Positions 34,801 through 46,800 of a stretch of DNA of 64,000 bases are shown here, in pieces. A program made the translations under genes and the position numbers. The first letter of the stretch is position 1; each line of letters opens with the position of its first letter. The DNA is from Limnomonas spitsbergensis (lineage: Eukaryota > Chlorophyta > Chlorophyceae > Chlamydomonadales): positions 6,262,001-6,326,000 of the forward strand of contig JAYJMM010000123.1 in NCBI GenBank assembly GCA_037349105.1, written 5' to 3'. The notes under the pieces are model-generated. The model did not search any database. It saw only the letters and a list, made by a program, of their open reading frames with translations, and was not told the origin of the DNA.

Positions 34801-37800
34801 TGGAACTGGGTGTCGTGTGGGTAGGGGCGGGGGGGGGTGACTGCGGGGGTGTGGAACTGGGTGTCATGTGGGTAGGGGCGGGGAGGGGTGACTGCGGGGG
34901 TGTGGAACTGGGTGTCGTGTGGGTAGGGGCGGGGGGGGGTGACTGCGGGGGTGTGGAACTGGGTGTCGTGTGGGTAGGGGCGGGGAGGGGTGACTGCGGG
35001 GGTGTGGAACTGGGTGTCGTGTGGGTAGGGGCGGGAGGGGGTGACTGCGGGGATGTGGAACTGGGTGTCGTGTGGGTAGGGGCGGGGGGGGGTGACTGCG
35101 GGGATGTGGAACTGGGTGTCGTGTGGGTAGGGGCCGGGGGGGGTGACTGCGGGGATGTGGAACTGGGTGTCGTGTGGGTAGGGGCGAGGGGGGGTGACTG
35201 CGGGGATGTTGAACTGGGTGTCGTGTGGGTAGGGGCGGGGGGGGGGTGACTGCGGGGGTGTGGAACTGGGTGTCGTGTGGGTAGGGGCGGGGAGGGGTGA
35301 CTGCGGGGATGTGGAACTGGGTGTCGTGTGGGTAGGGGCGGGAGGGGTGACTGCAGGGATGTGGAACTAGGTGTCGTGTGGGTAGGGGCGAGGAGGGGTG
35401 ACTGCGGGGATGTGGAACTAGGTGTCGTGTGGGTAGGGGCGGGGAGGGGTGACTGCGGGGGTGTGGAACTGGGTGTCGTGTGGGTAGGGGCGGGGGGGGG
35501 TGACTGCGGGGATGTGGAACTAGGTGTCGTGTGGGTAGGGGCGGGGGGGGGTGACTGCGGGGATGTGGAACTGGGTGTCGTGTGGGTAGGGGCGAGGGGG
35601 GGTGACTGCGGGGGTGTGGAACTGGGTGTCGTGTGGGTAGGGACGAGGGGGGGTGACTGCGGGGATGTGGAACTGGGTGTCGTGTGGGTAGGGGCGAGGG
35701 GGGGTGACTGCGGGGATGTGGAACTGGGTGTCGTGTGGGTAGGGGCGGGGAGGGGTGACTGCGGGGATGTGGAACTAGGTGTCGTGTGGGTAGGGGCGGG
35801 AGGAGGGGTGACTGCAGGGATGTGGAACTAGGTGTCGTGTGGGTAGGGGCGAGGAGGGGTGACTGCGGGGATGTGGAACTAGGTGTCGTGTGGGTAGGGG
35901 CGGGGAGGGGTGACTGCGGGGGTGTGGAACTGGGTGTCGTGTGGGTAGGGGCGGGGGGGGTGACTGCGGGGATGTGGAACTAGGTGTCGTGTGGGTAGGG
36001 GCGGGGGGGGGTGACTGCGGGGATGTGGAACTGGGTGTCGTGTGGGTAGGGGCGAGGGGGGGTGACTGCGGGGATGTGGAACTGGGTGTCGTGTGGGTAG
36101 GGACGAGGGGGGGTGACTGCGGGGATGTGGAACTGGGTGTCGTGTGGGTAGGGGCGAGGGGGGGTGACTGCGGGGATGTGGAACTGGGTGTCGTGTGGGT
36201 AGGGGCGGGGAGGGGTGACTGCGGGGATGTGGAACTAGGTGTCGTGTGGGTAGGGGCGGGAGGAGGGGTGACTGCGGGGATGTGGAACTGGGTGTCGTGT
36301 GGGTAGGGGCGGGGAGGGGTGACTGCGGGGATGTGGAACTAGGTGTCGTGTGGGTAGGGGCGGGAGGGGGTGACTGCGGGGATGTGGAACTAGGTGTCGT
36401 GTGGGTAGGGGCGGGAGGGGTGACTGCGGGGGTGTGGAACTGGGTGTCGTGTGGGTAGGGGCGAGGGGGGGTGACTGCGGGGGTGTGGAACTGGGTGTCG
36501 TGTGGGTAGGGGCGGGGGGGGGTGACTGCGGGGATGTGGAACTAGGTGTCGTGTGGGTAGGGGCGGGGGGGGGTGACTGCGGGGATGTGGAACTAGGTGT
36601 CGTGTGGGTAGGGGCGGGGGGGTGACTGCGGGGATGTGGAACTAGGTGTCGTGTGGGTAGGGGCGGGAGGGGTGAGTGCGGGGGTGTGGAACTGGGTGTC
36701 GTGTGGGTAGGGGCGGGGAGGGGTGACTGCGGGGATGTGGAACTGGGTGTCGTGTGGGTAGGGGCGGGAGGGGGTGACTGCGGGGATGTGGAACTAGGTG
36801 TCGTGTGGGTAGGGGCGAGGGGGGGTGACTGCGGGGATGTGGAACTGGGTGTCGTGTGGGTAGGGGCGGGGGGGGGTGACTGCGGGGGTGTGGAACTAGG
36901 TGTCGTGTGGGTAGGGGCGGGGAGGGGTGACTGCGGGGATGTGGAACTGGGTGTCGTGTGGGTAGGGGCGGGGAGGGGTGACTGCGGGGATGTGGAACTA
37001 GGTGTCGTGTGGGTAGGGGCGGGGGGGGGTGACTGCGGGGATGTGGAACTGGGTGTCGTGTGGGTAGGGGCGGGGGGGGGTGACTGCGGGGGTGTGGAAC
37101 TGGGTGTCGTGTGGGTAGGGGCGAGGGGGGGGTGACTGCGGGGATGTGGAACTAGGTGTCGTGTGGGTAGGGGCGGGGGGTGACTGCGGGGATGTGGAAC
37201 TAGGTGTCGTGTGGGTAGGGGCGGGGGGGGGTGACTGCGGGGGTGTGGAACTGGGTGTCGTGTGGGTAGGGGCGGGAGGGGGTGACTGCGGGGATGTGGA
37301 ACTGGGTGTCGTGTGGGTAGGGGCGGGGGGGGGTGACTGCGGGGATGTGGAACTGGGTGTCGTGTGGGTAGGGGTGGGAGGGGGTGACTGCGGGGATGTG
37401 GAACTGGGTGTCGTGTGGGTAGGGGCGGGGAGGGGTGACTGCGGGGATGTGGAACTGGGTGTCGTGTGGGTAGGGGCGGGAGGGGGTGACTGCGGGGATG
37501 TGGAACTGGGTGTCGTGTGGGTAGGGGCGGGAGGAGGGGTGACTGCGGGGATGTGGAACTGGGTGTCGTGTGGGTAGGGGCGGGAGGGGGTGACTGCGGG
37601 GATGTGGAACTAGGTGTCGTGTGGGTAGGGGCGGGGAGGGTGACTGCGGGGGTGTGGAACTGGGTGTCGTGTGGGTAGGGGCGGGGGGGGGTGACTGCGG
37701 GGATGTGGAACTGGGTTTCGTGTGGGTAGGGGCGAGGGGGGGTGACTGCGGGGATGTGGAACTAGGTGTCGTGTGGGTAGGGGCGGGGAGGGGTGACTGC

Positions 37801-40800
37801 GGGGATGTGGAACTGGGTGTCGTGTGGGTAGGGGCGGGGGGGGGGTGACTGCGGGGATGTGGAACTAGGTGTCGTGTGGGTAGGGGCGGGGGGGGGTGAC
37901 TGCGGGGATGTGGAACTGGGTGTCGTGTGGGTAGGGGCGAGGAGGGGTGACTGCGGGGATGTGGAACTAGGTGTCGTGTGGGTAGGGGCGGGGGGGGGTG
38001 ACTGCGGGGATGTGGAACTAGGTGTCGTGTGGGTAGGGGCGGGGGGGGGTGACTGCGGGGGTGTGGAACTGGGTGTCGTGTGGGTAGGGGCGAGGGGGGG
38101 GTGACTGCGGGGATGTGGAACTAGGTGTCGTGTGGGTAGGGGCGGGGGGTGACTGCGGGGATGTGGAACTAGGTGTCGTGTGGGTAGGGCCGGGGGGGGG
38201 TGACTGCGGGGGTGTGGAACTGGGTGTCGTGTGGGTAGGGGCCGGGGGGGGTGACTGCGGGGATGTGGAACTGGGTGTCGTGTGGGTAGGGGCGGGGGGG
38301 GGTGACTGCGGGGGTGTGGAACTGGGTGTCGTGTGGGTAGGGGCGGGGAGGGGTGACTGCGGGGGTGTGGAACTGGGTGTCGTGTGGGTAGGGGCAGGGG
38401 GGGGTGACTGCGGGGGTGTGGTACTGTGGTATGGGTAGGGGCGGGGAGGGGTGACTGCGGGGGTGTGGAACTGGGTGTCGTGTGGGTAGGGGCGGGGGGG
38501 GGTGACTGCGGGGATGTGGAACTGGGTGTCGTGTGGGTAGGGGCGAGGGGGGGTGACTGCGGGGATGTGGAACTGGGTGTCGTGTGGGTAGGGGCGGGAG
38601 GGGGTGACTGCGGGGATGTGGAACTGGGTGTCGTGTGGGTAGGGGCGGGGGGGGGTGACTGCGGGGATGTGGAACTGGGTGTCGTGTGGGTAGGGGCGGG
38701 AGGGGGTGACTGCGGGGATGTGGAACTGGGTGTCGTGTGGGTAGGGGCGGGGGGGGGTGACTGCGGGGGTGTGGAACTGGGTGTCATGTGGGTAGGGGCG
38801 GGGAGGGGTGACTGCGGGGGTGTGGAACTGGGTGTCGTGTGGGTAGGGGCGGGGGGGGGTGACTGCGGGGGTGTGGAACTGGGTGTCGTGTGGGTAGGGG
38901 CGGGGAGGGGTGACTGCGGGGATGTGGAACTGGGTGTCGTGTGGGTAGGGGCGGGAGGGGGTGACTGCGGGGGTGTGGAACTGGGTGTCGTGTGGGTAGG
39001 GGCGGGGAGGGGTGACTGCGGGGATGTGGAACTGGGTGTCGTGTGGGTAGGGGCGGGGGGGGGGTGACTGCGGGGGTGTGGAACTGGGTGTCGTGTGGGT
39101 AGGGGCGGGGGGGGGTGACTGCGGGGATGTGGAACTGGGTGTCGTGTGGGTAGGGGCGGGGGGGGGTGACTGCGGGGATGTGGAACTGGGTGTCGTGTGG
39201 GTAGGGGCCGGGGGGGGTGACTGCGGGGGTGTGGAACTGGGTGTCGTGTGGGTAGGGGCGAGGGGGGGGTGACTGCGGGGATGTGGAACTAGGTGTCGTG
39301 TGGGTAGGGGCGGGGGGTGACTGCGGGGATGTGGAACTAGGTGTCGTGTGGGTAGGGGCGGGGGGGGGTGACTGCGGGGGTGTGGAACTGGGTGTCGTGT
39401 GGGTAGGGGCGGGAGGGGGTGACTGCGGGGATGTGGAACTGGGTGTCGTGTGGGTAGGGGCGGGGGGGGGTGACTGCGGGGATGTGGAACTGGGTGTCGT
39501 GTGGGTAGGGGTGGGAGGGGGTGACTGCGGGGATGTGGAACTGGGTGTCGTGTGGGTAGGGGCGGGGAGGGGTGACTGCGGGGATGTGGAACTGGGTGTC
39601 GTGTGGGTAGGGGCGGGAGGGGGTGACTGCGGGGATGTGGAACTGGGTGTCGTGTGGGTAGGGGCGGGAGGAGGGGTGACTGCGGGGATGTGGAACTGGG
39701 TGTCGTGTGGGTAGGGGCGGGAGGGGGTGACTGCGGGGATGTGGAACTAGGTGTCGTGTGGGTAGGGGCGGGGAGGGTGACTGCGGGGGTGTGGAACTGG
39801 GTGTCGTGTGGGTAGGGGCGGGGGGGGGTGACTGCGGGGATGTGGAACTGGGTTTCGTGTGGGTAGGGGCGAGGGGGGGTGACTGCGGGGATGTGGAACT
39901 AGGTGTCGTGTGGGTAGGGGCGGGGAGGGGTGACTGCGGGGATGTGGAACTGGGTGTCGTGTGGGTAGGGGCGGGGAGGGGTGACTGCGGGGATGTGGAA
40001 CTAGGTGTCGTGTGGGTAGGGGCGGGGGGGGGTGACTGCGGGGATGTGGAACTAGGTGTCGTGTGGGTAGGGGCGGGGGGGGGTGACTGCGGGGGTGTGG
40101 AACTGGGTGTCGTGTGGGTAGGGGCGAGGGGGGGGTGACTGCGGGGATGTGGAACTAGGTGTCGTGTGGGTAGGGGCGGGGGGTGACTGCGGGGATGTGG
40201 AACTAGGTGTCGTGTGGGTAGGGCCGGGGGGGGGTGACTGCGGGGGTGTGGAACTGGGTGTCGTGTGGGTAGGGGCCGGGGGGGGTGACTGCGGGGATGT
40301 GGAACTGGGTGTCGTGTGGGTAGGGGCGGGGGGGGGTGACTGCGGGGGTGTGGAACTGGGTGTCGTGTGGGTAGGGGCGGGGAGGGGTGACTGCGGGGGT
40401 GTGGAACTGGGTGTCGTGTGGGTAGGGGCAGGGGGGGGTGACTGCGGGGGTGTGGTACTGTGGTATGGGTAGGGGCGGGGAGGGGTGACTGCGGGGGTGT
40501 GGAACTGGGTGTCGTGTGGGTAGGGGCGGGGGGGGGTGACTGCGGGGATGTGGAACTGGGTGTCGTGTGGGTAGGGGCGAGGGGGGGTGACTGCGGGGAT
40601 GTGGAACTGGGTGTCGTGTGGGTAGGGGCGGGAGGGGGTGACTGCGGGGATGTGGAACTGGGTGTCGTGTGGGTAGGGGCGGGGGGGGGTGACTGCGGGG
40701 ATGTGGAACTGGGTGTCGTGTGGGTAGGGGCGGGAGGGGGTGACTGCGGGGATGTGGAACTGGGTGTCGTGTGGGTAGGGGCGGGGGGGGGTGACTGCGG

Positions 40801-43800
40801 GGGTGTGGAACTGGGTGTCATGTGGGTAGGGGCGGGGAGGGGTGACTGCGGGGGTGTGGAACTGGGTGTCGTGTGGGTAGGGGCGGGGGGGGGTGACTGC
40901 GGGGGTGTGGAACTGGGTGTCGTGTGGGTAGGGGCGGGGAGGGGTGACTGCGGGGGTGTGGAACTGGGTGTCGTGTGGGTAGGGGCGGGAGGGGGTGACT
41001 GCGGGGGTGTGGAACTGGGTGTCGTGTGGGTAGGGGCGGGGAGGGGTGACTGCGGGGATGTGGAACTGGGTGTCGTGTGGGTAGGGGCGGGGGGGGGGTG
41101 ACTGCGGGGGTGTGGAACTGGGTGTCGTGTGGGTAGGGGCGGGGGGGGGTGACTGCGGGGATGTGGAACTGGGTGTCGTGTGGGTAGGGGCGGGGGGGGG
41201 GTGACTGCGGGGATGTGGAACTGGGTGTCGTGTGGGTAGGGGCCGGGGGGGGTGACTGCGGGGGTGTGGAACTGGGTGTCGTGTGGGTAGGGGCCGGGGG
41301 GGGGTGACTGCGGGGATGTGGAACTGGGTGTCGTGTGGGTAGGGGCGAGGGGGGGTGACTGCGGGGATGTGGAACTGGGTGTCGTGTGGGTAGGGGCGGG
41401 GGGGGGTGACTGCGGGGATGTGGAACTGGGTGTCGTGTGGGTAGGGGCGGGGGGGGGTGACTGCGGGGGTGTGGAACTGGGTGTCGTGTGGGTAGGGGCG
41501 GGGAGGGGTGACTGCGGGGGTGTGGAACTGGGTGTCGTGTGGGTAGGGGCAGGGGGGGGTGACTGCGGGGGTGTGGTACTGTGGTATGGGTAGGGGCGGG
41601 GAGGGGTGACTGCGGGGGTGTGGAACTGGGTGTCGTGTGGGTAGGGGCGGGGGGGGGGTGACTGCGGGGGTGTGGTACTGTGGTATGGGTAGGGGCGGGG
41701 AGGGGTGACTGCGGGGGTGTGGAACTGGGTGTCGTGTGGTGTGGGTAGGGGCGGGGGGGGGTGACTGCGGGGGTGTGGGACTGGGTGTGTGTGGTACTGT
41801 GGTGTGGTGTGGGTGGGTGCCTGCAGGGTTGTGGAACTGGGGGCGGAGGCGGGTGGTGTGAGAAGGGGCAGGGATTGGTGGTGACTGCGGGGGTGGGGGA
41901 CTGGGGGCGGGAATGGATGGTGTGGGAGGGGGAGGGGGAGGGGGAGGGGGAGGCTTGTTCCGGGAGCAATGGATGAGGGAGCCAAAAACTGGAATTCAAA
42001 TATTGAACCTTGAACCCTCAACTGCTGACGGGGCGGAGGTCTTAGGTGGTCAGTGGGGCGAAGGTGTCGGGGTGAGCGGGGGCATAGGCGTGGCGGATGT
42101 TCCGGACATCTGGCTTCAAGTAAGTCATGGGATAAGAGGTTTTGGGACCAGTGGGAGCAGAAGTGTTGAAGGCGGCCAGGACGTCTGGCCTTTGAGCCCT
42201 TTGAGACCATTTTGTTTAAGCTGTTTGCCGGGAGAGCTAGGAATGCAAGCAGCAGTGGAGGTGTGAAACGATGTGGACATGAAACCGCCGGATACCCAGC
42301 CAGATGTAGATTCAGGGTATACAAGGGAGGCTGTCGCGGACCCGGCCTTCCACTTTTTGAACCGTAATCTCTCACCTCAGTATGTTGGGTACGAGTGGCA
42401 TGGGTTTAGGGTTAATGTCAGGCGTGGGCTCGGGGTTTACGTTTTACGGTTGCTTCGGGGTTGGGTTTCGGGGTTCAGGTTTCATGGGTGGTGGGGGCAT
42501 GTGGTGGGGAGGTCTGGACGTTATTTTGTTTCCTCAAAGGACGTGCTCGCTCAGTGTTCAGCGAGGATTTGTACTGCCTAGCAAGTGCTGGGCAGCTCCT
42601 CACGCAGGTGACTATGGGGATGTGGAGAGCCACTGTTTGCGTACCCGGTGCTTCAGCTACACTTCAGCTAAAATGAATGTACTCCTCAGCTACTTTTCTT
42701 CTACACATCAGCAAGAACATACGGGGTAAGAACATCTGCAAGAAAATATCGTATCGCCAGCTATAAATGCTCTTGTCGTCAGCTACATCTACACTTCGGT
42801 AACTCTTCAGCTACACTTAAGCTGCGACCAGCAAGATTAATTGCGGCATGCAGCATGTTCCTAGGGCGACAAGCCTTACGAGCTACAAACCCAGACCCTT
42901 AAACTGTGAGGGTATGGGGTTTCCCTGGACCCTAAACCCTAAACCCCATTACCCCAGACCCTTTAACTGTGAGGATGTAGGGTTTCCTTAAAACCTATAC
43001 CCCAGACCCTTTAACTGTGAGGGTTCAAACCCAACCAACCTAAGGGATCTGACCCTCAACCCCGCACTCTTCCCGTGCACGATCTGTGCTCCTAGGAGCG
43101 TGAGCGTGTCCTGGAGGCCGAGGAGGCGCTGGCGAGGCGGAGGCGCGTGGTCTCGGAGCTGGAAGTTAGGAGCAGAGCGGCGTCACTTCAGGTGCGGTGT
43201 GTAGGCACATGACTGTGTGTGACCATGTGTGTGTCTGTGTCTGTGTGCACATGACGGTGTGTGTGCATGTGTGTGTGTCTGCGTGTTTGAACATGTGTGT
43301 GGGTGTATTCACATATTGAGCCAATGGGCGGCCAGTCAGGAGCAGGAGAGGTCCCAACTCTGGTTGGAAAGGGGCGCGCCCACCCTCTCTGTCCCATGAT
43401 CCCCACCTGTTACTTTTTATTATTGCAATTGTTGCACGTGGTTTTCGCAAAGTTATTGCAACTGTTGCATCATCAGGCTGCCAGCCTGGAGCAGGAGAGG
43501 TCTCATCTGAATACTGCTCGAGGGGAAGGGGCGCGCCCACCCTCTATGCCCCATGATTTCCACCAGCTACTTTCTGTTGCTGCAACTGTTGCACGTGATT
43601 GTTGCAACTGTTGCACCAACAGGCGGCCAGCCTGGAGCAGGAGAGGTCCCAACTGAATGCTGTTGAGGGGGAGAGGCGTGCCCAGCTACGGCAGGCCGAG
43701 GCGTCGGCTCTTGCACAGATGGCCAGGCTGGATGACCGAGCTAAGGAGCAGAGACTTAAGCAGGTGAGAGGAGGTGTGGGTTGTGAGGGAGGAGGAGTGG

Positions 43801-46800
43801 GGCATGTGGGCAGGGAGGAGGAGTGGGGCATTTGGGGGAGGGAGGGAAGGGGGGGGCTGGATGACCGAGCTTAGGAGCAGAAGCTTAAGCAGGTGAGAGG
43901 AGGGGTGGGTTGTGAGGGAGGAGGAGTGGGGCATACGGGGGGAGGGGGGGAGAAAGAGGGTGGGGGGGTGACCGAGCTAAGGAGCAGAAGCTTAAGCAGG
44001 TGAGAGGAGGTGTGGGTTGTGAGGGAGGAGGAGTGAGGCATGTGGGCAGGAGTGGGGCATACGGGGGAGGGGGGGGGGAGAAAGCGGGTGGGGGGATGAC
44101 CGAGCTAAGGAGCAAAAGCTTAAGCAGGTTACCACGCATGAGGGCAGAGAGGAGGAATGGGGCAATCGGGGAGGGAGAGAAAGAGGGGGGGGGTCAGAAG
44201 GGGAGGGAGAGGGAGAGGGGGGTGGGGCAGATGGGGAGGGAGAGAAAGAGGGGGGGGGGGGGGGGGGCAGAAGGGGAGGGAGAGAGAGAGGGGGGTGGTG
44301 CAGGTGGGGAGGGAGAGAAAGAGGGGGGTGGGGCAGGCGGGGAGGGAGAGAGAGAGGGGAGGATAAGAGTGGGGAGGATTGGGGCATATGGGGAGGGAAA
44401 TAACGAGAGGGCTAGGTTGGGAGGGAGGTGGGGAGTAAGGGGGCAAGATGGGGAGGTAGAAGGGAGGGAGGGAGGAATTGCAAGGCAGAGGGATATGGGG
44501 ATGGGGGGGGGAGGGGCAGTCGGGGAACGGAGGAGGAGTGGGGCGGAAGGAGAGGAGGAAAGCAAGCAGCTTGGACCAGGATTGGGGGGAGCAGAAGCAG
44601 GGGGGGCATTCATGCCTCTGTGACTGCCACCTGTTGTTTCAAGTAGACTTCAACTATTTTGCGTAGCTGTATCAGGCCCAACGTCAGCTCGTTCACACTT
44701 GTATAAGCCCAACATGGGCAAGTCCATACTTGCATAAGGCTATAATCCAACAGGGGCACGTTCATACGTGTTAAGCCCAACTGGAGCGCGTTCACACTTG
44801 GTGGTGTTGGCTGGTTCATTGTTCAGTACATAATAAACTTAAACCCTGGACCCCCCCCTCAGGTGGTGCTGGCAAGGCTCAGGGTTAAGTGCAGTATAAA
44901 CTTCAAGCCCTGTCCCCCTTCATCAGGTGGTGCTGGCTGAATCTGCGTATCAGAATAGCCTGGCAGTCATGCGGTCCGAGTGGCAGACGCAGCTGGAGTC
45001 TCTCAAGGAGGAGGTGGCTCACAAGCAGGAGGTGATGACGTACCAGGTCAAATCGAAGGAGGTGCGTTTGTCATGTTGGTGCATGCGTGTGTGTGGCTGT
45101 TGAGAGGGGAGGGGGGACAGATGCAGCTGGAGTCTCTCAAGGAGGAGGTGGCTCACAAGCAGGAGCTGATGTAGTACCAGGTCAAATCGAAGGAAGTGCG
45201 TTTGTTTGCATGTATTTGAGAACGTGTGTGTGGCTGTTAAGGGAGGTCATATGACAGGCAAAGCTGGACTCCCTGAAGGAGGGGATGGCGCACAAGCAGG
45301 AGGTGATGATATACCAGGTCGAATCAAAGGAGGTGCGTGCGCATGCGTTTGAAGCGTTTGCGTGGCTTTTGAGGGGACTGGGTGACAGAGGTAGCTGGAG
45401 TCCTCTCAGGAGGTGCGTGTGCGTGCTTTTGGAAACTTGTGTGTGGCTGTTCAGTGGGGGGGGTCGGCTGGCAGAGGTAGCAAGAGTCTTCAGAGGAGGG
45501 GATGGCGCACAAGCGGGAGCTGATAACGTACCCGGTCAAATGGAAGGAGGTGTGTGTGTGTGGCTGTTTAGGGGGGTCGGCTGGCAGACGCAGCTGGAGT
45601 CCCTGAAGGAGGCGGTGGCACACCAGCGGGATCCAAACGTGTAAATGTGTTCAGATCGAAGGAGGGGGATGTGCATGCATCTGAATGTGCATGTGGCTGT
45701 GGGGGCATAGGATGGCATAGGCTGCAAGGGGAGGCCGTGCGGCAGCAACAGGCGACACGCTTATGTGTGAATTTGTTTGCATGGGCTGCAGGCGCAAGGT
45801 GGAGTTTGCATTCCAGTGCAATCAAGGGACACGCTAACGCTTGACAATTATGGTAAATTGTTCTCCATATGCTGCAGGAGGAGGAGGCCATCCGGGTGCT
45901 TGAGTTCCGAGCTCGACAGCGTATGCGCGAGCTGGAGCAGGAGACGGTGCGGTCCGCGATGCAATCCAAGCTTCGGGATGAGGTGAGGGATCCGATCTGA
46001 AGCTCTAGATCTATTGGATTGTCAGATCTAGATCTGGGATTGTCTGGGTATGCGATGCGATCCGTGTACAAGCTAGCGCAGGAGATGGTGCGGTCCGCCT
46101 GAATGCAACGTTTGAATACCAACAGCCCCAGCCTGGATGCAGCTTTTAAATGCAGCGTCTGATTGCCCCTCCCCAGTCTTAACGCAACATTTGAATGCCC
46201 CCCCCCATGAACTATACTTTAGACTGCAATGTTTGAGTGCCCCTCCCCAGATGCAACGATTGAATGCAACTTTTGGAAGTTCGAATGCCCCTCCCCAGTC
46301 TCAATGCAGCATTTGAATTCTACGTTTGAATCACCCTGCCCAGTCACAAGACAACGTTTGAATGCATGCAACGTGTGAGTGTAACGTTTAAAATGCAGCG
46401 TTTAATTGCATCGTTTAAATTCCTCTCACAGGTGGATGCGCGCCTGGCTGAGCTCCAGGCCAAGCAGGTGCAGCGCAGCCGAGCGTGGGAGGCGGAGGAG
46501 GCGGCCCGGGCCGTGCGGGACCAATACGAAGACGCGAGGCAGGGCGAGCTGGCGCGTCAGGCCGAGGAGGGTGCGGCGCAGGGCGCGGTGCGACGTGAGC
46601 TGATGGCCACCACACTCTCGGTAGAAGATCAGCTGCTGAAGGTGAGGGTTCGTGGCTTACAATCTTCAGCGAGGTTCGCATGAGGGTTTAGGGTTTAAAT
46701 TATCGCTAGAGGTTTTGAGGGGTCAGCAATGACTCTGTGAGTGTGCAAACTTTGTGATGGCCAGTGGGGCTCTGTTGGGCACATGAGAGATCTGTGAGGT

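Noticed and set aside
29747..41593. Many plus-strand frames repeating GDVELGVVWVGAG
   Set aside because: Same 51-bp array; broken wherever a unit gains or loses a G, as expected for non-coding satellite DNA.
39337..42375. 1,012-codon minus-strand open frame rich in Pro, Thr and Ser (also 30377-32524, 33230-34867, 37762-38787, 40818-41999)
   Set aside because: It is the antisense of the 51-bp intronic array; the frame is open only because the period is 17 codons.
44000..44623. 207-codon Gly/Arg/Glu-rich frame and its antisense Pro/Ser frames
   Set aside because: Purine-rich low-complexity intron 15.
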